Of a stretch of DNA of 58,885 nucleotides, positions 53,064 through 58,885 are shown in pieces (the stretch's first letter is position 1; each line of letters begins with the position of its first letter). This stretch comes from Pontibacillus halophilus JSM 076056 = DSM 19796. GTDB taxonomy: Bacteria > Bacillota > Bacilli > Bacillales > BH030062. A program made the translations under genes and the position numbers. Below the pieces are notes generated by a model. The model saw only the letters and a program-made list of their open reading frames with translations, made no database searches and was not told the origin of the DNA. The stretch lies in contig NZ_AULI01000018.1 in assembly GCF_000425205.1 (NCBI RefSeq), forward strand, positions 1 to 58,885, in the 5' to 3' direction.

Positions 53064-54128
53064 TTACACGTATTTTTTGATTATGCCTTGAGGGGTTATA
53101 ACCTTTACAGATACAGACCGGATAGTACGTTCGACTGTCTTCTTGGTTTTGGACCCGCTCTCATGCACTTTAGTTTCTTCCTCACGCTTAGTGGACACGT
53201 TCTCTAGTCCTTGTACTAAATGATAAGATTCTCCTTCTCCTAGCTCTCCTGTAATAGCACCTGCAGCAAGTAAAAGAGCGAGTTGCCCCTCGTTTTGAGG
53301 TAGTATTGGATTACCACCAATCTCGAGTCGTTTAACCTTACTACGTTCTCGGAAGGCAGCAAAACCTTTGCTCTTTAGAATCCCCTTAAAGTAGTCCTCC
53401 TTCTTCTCCAGACGGCTATAAAACGTCTTCACGGAAGGATTACCACTATGGACTTCCCAATACTTGCGCCCTACTAACTGGCTTATGGTAGAGACATTCT
53501 TCTTTACAAAGTCTTCGGAATCCATATTAGACAAGAAGCTAAAGAGTTTCTCGTTACTCTCAACAACATTCCCCTTTTTACGGCCTATAAAGATACATTG
53601 CTTAAACCGCTCATAGCAATCCGCTTCATCAGTGAATCGCATTACTCCAACATCCTCAAAGTATGAAGATAAGTATCTCGCAATTTTCGGATTGGAAAAG
53701 CGGTAGGATGGAATAATGTATATTAGAAGGCCACCTTTCTCAAGCTTTCTGCAGTTACGCTGTAACTCATCTAACTCCTTCCGACTTGCTTCTTTATCGT
53801 CATAAGACTTGATAGAAAAGTCATAAGGTGGGTTTAGAAAGAGCAGCTGAAACGATTCGTTTGAAATCACCATTGATTCAATGGGTGACTGTACAGCTAC
53901 GTTAAGAGCCTTCTGAGCTTCGCTGGCGCGATTCTTATCCAACTCCACACCATACGTAGATACTCCATCATGGCCATCAGCGAGTTGAGATAGGATCGCT
54001 CCTTCACCACACGTTGGGTCCAGCCAGGCACCTTCATCCTTAACATCTAGCAATTGTCTAAGATGCTCTCCTTGTATATGAGGTGTCGGGTAGTATCCTG
54101 CCAACAATTTGTTTCCTAAATTAGACAT
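53064..54128 (-). CDS. N6-adenine methyltransferase-like protein
   Basis: The product has 354 residues. Motif I is LDPTCGEGAILSQL (about 37-48) and the catalytic NPPYDF follows (about 99). The early YYPTPH segment is common to this class. It resembles the DUF6094-type methylase-like proteins of mobile elements. It may modify DNA or be a helper of the helicase. No restriction partner is seen. GGAGG precedes the ATG. Confidence 0.75.
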   Translation of the reverse strand: MSNLGNKLLAGYYPTPHIQGEHLRQLLDVKDEGAWLDPTCGEGAILSQLADGHDGVSTYGVELDKNRASEAQKALNVAVQSPIESMVISNESFQLLFLNPPYDFSIKSYDDKEASRKELDELQRNCRKLEKGGLLIYIIPSYRFSNPKIARYLSSYFEDVGVMRFTDEADCYERFKQCIFIGRKKGNVVESNEKLFSFLSNMDSEDFVKKNVSTISQLVGRKYWEVHSGNPSVKTFYSRLEKKEDYFKGILKSKGFAAFRERSKVKRLEIGGNPILPQNEGQLALLLAAGAITGELGEGESYHLVQGLENVSTKREEETKVHESGSKTKKTVERTIRSVSVKVITPQGIIKKYV

Positions 54129-54164
54129 TTCAATTCCTCCGTATTTTCATAGATTAATAAAAAA

Positions 54165-54195
54165 AGGTGTTTCCCAGGAGGGAGACACCTTTTAA
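54165..54195 (-). terminator. Hairpin terminator after ssb
   Basis: On the minus strand AAAAGGTGTCTCCC pairs with GGGAAACACCTTTTTTT just before the methyltransferase start. Confidence 0.8.
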
Positions 54196-54237
54196 GTCAT
54201 GTGTATTTTTTATTGCTCTCCAAAATCTTATTGGACT

Positions 54238-54708
54238 TTAGAATGGTAAATCATCATCCGAAATATCAATAGGTTCACCACTATCATGGAATGGATCGCG
54301 TGATGAGCTATTATTGGGTGAGTTATGATTTTGATTCTGGTTAGAGCTCGGTCCTTGAGAAACTTGTCCATTACCATTTCCAGAATTAGAACTTTTTGAT
54401 TCTAGGAATTGAACGCTATCAGCAACAACTTCTGTTACAAATACACGTTTGCCTTCCGAATTATCAAAGCTTCTGCTTTGAAGACGTCCATCTACACCAA
54501 CTAAGCTACCTTTCTTCATAAAGTTAGCTAGGTTTTCAGCGGCACGACGCCAAACAACGCAATTAAGGAAATCAGCATCTTGTCCTCCTTGTGAATTAAA
54601 AGGACGATTTACGGCTATCGTGAAGTTAGCAACGGCAACTCCATTTGGTGTATAGCGTAAATCCGGGTCCTTAGTTAGTCTTCCTACTAGTACAGTTCTG
54701 TTTAACAT
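54238..54708 (-). CDS. ssb: Single-stranded DNA-binding protein
   Basis: The product has 156 residues. The OB fold (about 1-105) begins [20 protein letters not shown], as in bacterial SSB. A Gln/Asn/Ser-rich linker and the acidic tip DISDDDLPF follow; the tip recruits partner proteins. It coats single-stranded DNA during replication and repair. This is likely a plasmid copy. Confidence 0.97.
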   Translation of the reverse strand: MLNRTVLVGRLTKDPDLRYTPNGVAVANFTIAVNRPFNSQGGQDADFLNCVVWRRAAENLANFMKKGSLVGVDGRLQSRSFDNSEGKRVFVTEVVADSVQFLESKSSNSGNGNGQVSQGPSSNQNQNHNSPNNSSSRDPFHDSGEPIDISDDDLPF

Positions 54709-54764
54709 ATGAATCCACCTCTCAATTTTTAATTAACAGTTCCATCTTTCCATTCCTAATCCAA

Positions 54765-55088
54765 TTAGTCTATATCGAAGAAATAGCTAATTAACGCATC
54801 TTTCATTTTGGAGCACTTTTCCTGCCAGGTTCTACATATCCCAAGATCAGTACTGATATGGAAAGTGTTTTCCCCTCGGAAATTCCAATACACCTTTTCA
54901 CCATGTCTACGTTCAGCAGCTTCTACAAACATAAGTGCTCGTTTTAAGGCTCTTTTGTCATCGCGTGTGCGACAATCGAATTGTTCTACAGCCCCGGTGG
55001 ACGGTATCCGAACCTCAACAAACTTTCTTCTTTTGTGTAGAGCTCCTTCCCCTTTAATGTGAATATCCCTTTTTGTAAGTGTTGACAT
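54765..55088 (-). CDS. Protein of unknown function downstream of leader copy G
   Basis: The product has 107 residues, basic, soluble, starting MSTLTKRDIHIKGEGALHKR. The second ATG (55088) is 8 bases after the AGGAGG of the shared start box; the ATG at 55094 is too close. It is the only gene with both the leader and the box. Confidence 0.55.
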   Translation of the reverse strand: MSTLTKRDIHIKGEGALHKRRKFVEVRIPSTGAVEQFDCRTRDDKRALKRALMFVEAAERRHGEKVYWNFRGENTFHISTDLGICRTWQEKCSKMKDALISYFFDID

Positions 55089-55096
55089 ATCCATGC

Positions 55097-55114
55097 CCTC
55101 CTAAAAAATTGATT
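55097..55114 (-). promoter_or_regulatory. Shared translation-start box
   Basis: The minus strand reads AATCAATTTTTTAGGAGG, between leader copy G and the gene at 54765-55088. Confidence 0.75.
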
Positions 55115-55135
55115 AGCCGAATTATTGTTGAAAAC

Positions 55136-55338
55136 AAAAAAAACGACCTATTAGGAGCGATTAGTGAAGTTAGACCACAACATAAACATGTCGTGTTCAA
55201 ATCTCATCAGTAATCAACCCTAATAGGTCGTTTTAGTTCATTTGTATAATTGGCCCGCTAGCTTTTATAAGCTGCTAATACAAAATATAAATCAAAAATC
55301 TATAATTCTATTATATATTAAAACAATTCGTTCTACAA
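55136..55338 (-). promoter_or_regulatory. Structured leader, copy G, with its promoter
   Basis: On the minus strand: TTGTAG (55338-55333), 17 bp, TATAAT (55315-55310). P1 is GC-AGCTT-ATAA-AAGCT-A-GC (55275-55257), then GCGGGCCAATTAT. Stem ACGACCTATTAGG/CCTAATAGGTCGT (55231-55219 with 55155-55143) encloses a CACGACAT/ATGTTGTG hairpin and ends in eight U. Confidence 0.8.
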
Positions 55339-55380
55339 TATTAAACCAAAAGAGTTAAGAGCAAGTAGTGTTTCTACTAC

Positions 55381-56376
55381 TTACTCTCCAACCATACCAT
55401 CTCCATCGCGATCGTCCATATATTTATATAGCCAATGGTCACTCAAGATGGGCATACTGAAACCAGCATCTTTTGCTTCTTGAATTGTCACCTGTCCATT
55501 ACCGTTAGTATCAATGCTAGAGATATCACCATTGGTGTCACTGTTTGTATCCGAAGATTCATTCTCATTGTCCGTTAAACCAAGTGATTCGTTTGTTTCA
55601 TCAGGGTTCACATTATCAAATGTATCAATGATTTCGTTGCCCTTTATTGTATAAGTGTACTGATAACTGGAAGGAATCTGTGTTTCCGTATCAGGATATG
55701 TGATAATCGCTTCAAAATTTGTCGCTCCTCCTGCGCTACGGATACTGTCTTCCATATAAGCTTGGTCACCATGTCGGTTTAGCGTACTCTCTTGCGGAGT
55801 GATGTTATAAGCATTTGATACGCCACCAAGAGAATCAGCAATTACATGTCCTTCATCTAATACGTCACTTTCAACACCAGGAACCTTTGCTTCATCCGAG
55901 TAGTATCTACCGGACGATAATACGGGTTCATTACTGTCATCTTGTAAGATGATTTCGTCTGCAATGACACGTATTAGCTGTCCGTGCTCATTCGTAAATC
56001 CCCAATAGTCACGTTCACCATAACCAATGTCAACGGCAGCGTTAGCTATACGATTTCCGGACAGATCACCGCCATCGACTTCAATAATATTGTAACCTGA
56101 GAACTGTTCATCGTTTGTTTCAGTTGGTGTTTCCTCTACTGCTACTTCTACTTCATCTTCATCAATAACCGCAGCGGTAGCTTCTTCCTTTTCACTATCC
56201 TCATTAACATCATCTGTAGTTTCTTCTTCCTTTTCGCTATCCTCATTAGTATTAGCTGTGGTTTCTTCCTCTGGATTTGTTTCTTTATCTGCATTGGACG
56301 CATCTTCTGCGTCGGTACAACCAACCATGAATATGATTGTTAATAGCAGAATTAAATAGTTCATTTTCTTTTTCAA
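55381..56376 (-). CDS. Lipoprotein nuclease with EF-hand and Excalibur-like calcium sites
   Basis: The product has 331 residues. The lipoprotein signal has a lipobox FMVGC (Cys20). Acidic repeats (EKEEETT-like, about 35-75) follow. A DNA/RNA non-specific endonuclease domain has DEGHVIADSLGG (about 180), NITPQ and later GD.AYMED, with the catalytic His in the GHVIA segment. The tail has an EF-hand-like DTNGNGQVTIQE and a terminal DDRDGDGMVGE of the Excalibur type. It probably degrades DNA outside the membrane. TTG start with GGGGAGAG upstream. Confidence 0.8.
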   Translation of the reverse strand: MKKKMNYLILLLTIIFMVGCTDAEDASNADKETNPEEETTANTNEDSEKEEETTDDVNEDSEKEEATAAVIDEDEVEVAVEETPTETNDEQFSGYNIIEVDGGDLSGNRIANAAVDIGYGERDYWGFTNEHGQLIRVIADEIILQDDSNEPVLSSGRYYSDEAKVPGVESDVLDEGHVIADSLGGVSNAYNITPQESTLNRHGDQAYMEDSIRSAGGATNFEAIITYPDTETQIPSSYQYTYTIKGNEIIDTFDNVNPDETNESLGLTDNENESSDTNSDTNGDISSIDTNGNGQVTIQEAKDAGFSMPILSDHWLYKYMDDRDGDGMVGE

Positions 56377-56523
56377 ATTAGGACTCTCCCCTATCTCTTA
56401 GTTGAATAACTCAATCACTTTCTCAATAAGTACATTTTACCACATAATGTTATAATTTCTTATAGGATGATTTTATGTGTCTGAACCGAATAGTTTTCAA
56501 ATAATATAAAGGAGTGTACTAAC

Positions 56524-57351
56524 ATGGTTCAAGAGAATAAGGGAAAGAATATGGTAGTAATTAACTTATGGTTTAGTCCGTGGGAAAAAGAAAATTATAT
56601 TAATTTATATAAAAAAATGCTAGATACTTACAATGAAACAAACAAATTAATGTATAGTAACATAAGAGAACGCTTTAACAAATACCGAGAAGATGTGTTG
56701 AATGAATATTTGTCTCTTTATAACCCAGAAGATATTGATTACGACGACGTTGGTAGTTTGGCATTCGATAGATTGGAGCATGATTACTTAATGGAATACC
56801 AATATCATTTTTCATCTATTGTTAACTTATATCATGTCTTTGAACAACATATACGAAAGCTTTTATACAAAGAGATAAATCATAAATTTAATCCAGTGGA
56901 AACCAAAGAGAGCATGCCTAAATTTGCCACTAGATTTGATCGTATAGAAAAACTTTTAAATTTATTAGATTATCCTCTAAGTACAACACCTTCTTGGTCT
57001 AAAATAAATGAGCTTAACAAATTAACTAACACCTATAAACACGGGGATGGGAATTCAGCTACGAGTCTTTATAATATAAATAAAAGTATCTTTATGAATG
57101 AGGCTACGCGTAATTTCTATTATAAAGAAGTAACAAATGAGGGAGAAGAATTGTACGTGAAGTCTCTCGATGAAGAGGAACTTCAGGAATTCAGAAGAGA
57201 AGAAAAAATATTGTTAATGAAAAAAGAATTAAACACCGCCACAGGGATTATTCTTAGGAAGGATAAAACAGAATTTAAAGACTACTTAGAAGCAATTATC
57301 GAATTCTGGGAAAGTTTCCCTGAGCATTTCAATGCTGAAATAGAAGTCTAA
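56524..57351 (+). CDS. HEPN-like helical protein, possible defence factor
   Basis: The product has 275 residues, all-helical. Segment INELNKLTNTYKHGDGNS (about 163-180) resembles the Arg/Lys-x4-6-His stretch of HEPN-type RNases and Apea-like proteins; it has Asn and Tyr-Lys-His in place of the usual Arg-Asn pair. AAAGGAG precedes the ATG. It stands alone on the plus strand. The defence role is a guess. Confidence 0.5.
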   Translation: MVQENKGKNMVVINLWFSPWEKENYINLYKKMLDTYNETNKLMYSNIRERFNKYREDVLNEYLSLYNPEDIDYDDVGSLAFDRLEHDYLMEYQYHFSSIVNLYHVFEQHIRKLLYKEINHKFNPVETKESMPKFATRFDRIEKLLNLLDYPLSTTPSWSKINELNKLTNTYKHGDGNSATSLYNINKSIFMNEATRNFYYKEVTNEGEELYVKSLDEEELQEFRREEKILLMKKELNTATGIILRKDKTEFKDYLEAIIEFWESFPEHFNAEIEV

Positions 57352-57414
57352 TAAAAACTTCCATTTCTAATCATCGTTTTTTAGTGGATGATTCCTTACT
57401 TAAATAGTGAGCAC

Positions 57415-57463
57415 AAATAAAAAAGCGACAGGATTATCTATAGATATCCTGTCGCTTTTAATG
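57415..57463. terminator. Bidirectional terminator
   Basis: AAAAAAGCGACAGGAT pairs with ATCCTGTCGCTTTT between the convergent genes at 56524-57351 and 57495-57689. Confidence 0.9.
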
Positions 57464-57470
57464 TAATGTA

Positions 57471-57489
57471 TCCTTCTAAAAAATTGATT
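57471..57489 (-). promoter_or_regulatory. Orphan copy of the shared start box
   Basis: The minus strand reads AATCAATTTTTTAGAAGGA, with one change in the AGGAGG core. Only the terminator follows, so a gene was probably lost here. Confidence 0.5.
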
Positions 57490-57494
57490 GTAAG

Positions 57495-57689
57495 TTACTT
57501 GCGTGGTAAGTGGTTAAAAGGCATTGATAAAAGCACTTGTTTAGCTGTATGAGGATTCATTCTCTCAATTATACTAAACGCTTTAAAGCAATCCTTTTCA
57601 ATCTGATGTTCGTCCTTGTTGGTCTTATCTAGCAACGCGACGATTTTCAAGTAAACCTTACGACTATTTACCTTCGTGTTTATGTTCAT
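57495..57689 (-). CDS. Small helical protein
   Basis: The product has 64 residues, basic and helical. Its ATG overlaps the stop of the gene at 57686-58117 (ATGA), so it is translationally coupled. Function unknown. Confidence 0.6.
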   Translation of the reverse strand: MNINTKVNSRKVYLKIVALLDKTNKDEHQIEKDCFKAFSIIERMNPHTAKQVLLSMPFNHLPRK

Positions 57690-58117
57690 CCTACTTCACC
57701 AACGCTTTTAATGCTGCTGAGGGTTTTTTCCACTGAAACGATATCAACATGTTCACCCTTAGCATCGCGACATAATCCTTTTGCATGGGCTAAGTCTACT
57801 GCATGAACATACATATCATAAGTAAGACCTTTCTGTAGATACTTCACTAGATATGTGTACTTCTGAGGGTAGGAGATACCTTCAAATACTTCTTTTATGG
57901 GTAGGACACCTGTTACATTATCCTGGGTCATGATATAGATAGGAAGTGCTGTATCGTCTCTTGTGACCACTATACAAGCGGGCTGCCCCAGTATGATGTT
58001 AAATGGATAAATCTTGCCTTCAGCAATGATTCTTCCATTCTTCAAGATTAAGGTATCCGTTAATTCAAATGTATCTTCCCCTACTAAGAATGATATTGGA
58101 TGGCTAACTCTTCTCAT
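57686..58117 (-). CDS. Protein of unknown function
   Basis: The product has 143 residues, mainly beta, with no recognised motif. AAGGAGGAATATG lies upstream, and its ATG overlaps the previous stop (ATGA). It is the middle gene of a three-gene coupled operon behind leader copy H. Confidence 0.6.
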   Translation of the reverse strand: MRRVSHPISFLVGEDTFELTDTLILKNGRIIAEGKIYPFNIILGQPACIVVTRDDTALPIYIMTQDNVTGVLPIKEVFEGISYPQKYTYLVKYLQKGLTYDMYVHAVDLAHAKGLCRDAKGEHVDIVSVEKTLSSIKSVGEVG

Positions 58118-58659
58118 ATCACATATTCCTCCTTGTCCTCTTCAATAATAGAAAAGAGATCATAAGTACTGGGAGTAATGTCTTCCCTCAACTTATCGAT
58201 CTCTTTTAAACATTCAACCATTTTTAAATTTTTCTTTCGTTTAGGTCGCACCTGCAAGTTAACATGGTCCGGTACAACGACAATGCCGATGGAATCCTTA
58301 CGAAAAATCCCTCTTGTATCAATTGTTTCAATGGATCTCCATTTGTAGAGTTCTTTTATCCATTCATGTTGTGTACGCTCCCCTAACGGTAATTCATACT
58401 CTATGCCTTTTACTTGGGGCTTGTAGCTGTTTAAAGCCATATCAAACAAGAAAAGCCCTCCATCCATGCTTCCATTAAATGACACGCGGTATCCATGAGT
58501 GGAATCAGATTCATTTTGATTGGTAAATGGACATATCTTAAATTCGTGGCCATCTGCCTTCCATACAAGTACTCCCTTTTCATTTCTAAAGTGCATACCT
58601 CTAAGGTGAATACATAATTCACTAAAAGAAACGGGTAGGAAACAAGTAATTTTGTACAT
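58114..58659 (-). CDS. Protein of unknown function downstream of leader copy H
   Basis: The product has 181 residues, soluble, starting MYKITCFLPVSFSELCIHLR. The ATG at 58659 is 7 bases after TTGGAGGG. It is first in a coupled operon of three genes. Confidence 0.6.
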   Translation of the reverse strand: MYKITCFLPVSFSELCIHLRGMHFRNEKGVLVWKADGHEFKICPFTNQNESDSTHGYRVSFNGSMDGGLFLFDMALNSYKPQVKGIEYELPLGERTQHEWIKELYKWRSIETIDTRGIFRKDSIGIVVVPDHVNLQVRPKRKKNLKMVECLKEIDKLREDITPSTYDLFSIIEEDKEEYVI

Positions 58660-58732
58660 TAACAATCCCTCCAAATTAGGTTTCTTAAGTAAAACTACTC
58701 ATGTTTGAGTTAAGAAGGATGGTTAAAACAAT

Positions 58733-58850
58733 AAAAAAACCTCTGCAGTCATTGATAACACGTACACGTAGTACGAGAATCATAACCGCAGAGGTTATAT
58801 ATATATATGTCTTATTGTTAATTAACCAGCTAATCTCAAATGAAGATTGC
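58733..58850 (-). promoter_or_regulatory. Structured leader, copy H
   Basis: On the minus strand: P1 is GC-AATCT-TCATTTG-AGATT-A-GC (58850-58829), then GCTGGTTAATTAAC. Stem ACCTCTGC/GCAGAGGT (58795-58788 with 58746-58739) encloses a CGTAC/GTACG hairpin and ends in seven U. The promoter probably lies at or beyond the window edge. Confidence 0.75.
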
Positions 58851-58885
58851 AAACAAAAGTAAAATATACTTAATATAGATATATT

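Overview
The window is low-GC, densely packed DNA that reads as an accessory replicon (large plasmid or phage-plasmid) of a Bacillaceae host. Support comes from AGGAGG ribosome binding sites with frequent GTG and TTG starts, Bacillus-type LexA boxes (GAAC-N4-GTTC), SigO/RsoA/YvrJ-like genes, iteron-like direct repeats, two tyrosine recombinases, a plasmid-type DNA-metabolism set and many small unrecognised genes. No replication initiator, partition, capsid or rRNA gene is visible. The species cannot be named.

Layout. 1-353: direct repeats phased at about 21 bp, possibly an origin. 0.7-6.3 kb: a secreted protein, small membrane proteins, an XerC-like recombinase behind a LexA-type box, and tiny ORFs. 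6.3-16 kb, mostly minus strand: a ribbon-helix-helix regulator with its likely operator, many small unknown genes, and a 5'-3' exonuclease next to a small Cys-rich protein. 16-21.7 kb: a secreted protein, degraded genes, and a tandem-HTH DNA-binding protein. 21.9-33.2 kb: a second tyrosine recombinase, a CRISPR array of 16 repeats and a complete type I-B cas operon (cas6-cas8b-cas7-cas5-cas3-cas4-cas1-cas2). 33.7-40.6 kb: a DUF1643-like protein, two phospholipase-A2-like proteins, a 58-residue Cys-rich peptide, an intracellular subtilisin, tRNA-Cys, a YvrJ-like peptide, a glutaredoxin-like protein and a split sigma factor (SigO/RsoA-like) with a LexA-type box on its promoter. 40.6-58.9 kb, minus strand: an atypical C5 DNA methyltransferase, a very large SNF2-like helicase, a zinc-metallopeptidase-like protein, an N6-adenine methyltransferase-like protein, SSB, a lipoprotein nuclease, a HEPN-like protein and further unknowns.

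The most striking signals are noncoding. (i) A family of structured leaders (six clear copies, two divergent) lies just upstream of minus-strand genes or operons. Each has a promoter, a small hairpin with a bulged A closed by GC/GC, a conserved linker near GCNGGTTAAT, and a long stem ending in a U-run. Stem sequences differ between copies while pairing is kept, as expected of an RNA that controls transcription termination. (ii) Five genes share an AATCAATTTTTTAGGAGGA translation-start box, and a sixth, degenerate copy is orphaned. (iii) A different leader at 45.68-45.84 kb has mutually exclusive pairings around a terminator. Together these suggest that a backbone regulon is controlled at the RNA level. 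A separate theme is C-terminal QLSLF-like motifs (candidate sliding-clamp binding) on several DNA-metabolism proteins.

All calls come from reading the sequence only; no database search was possible. Starts were chosen by ribosome binding site, so several differ from the longest open frame.
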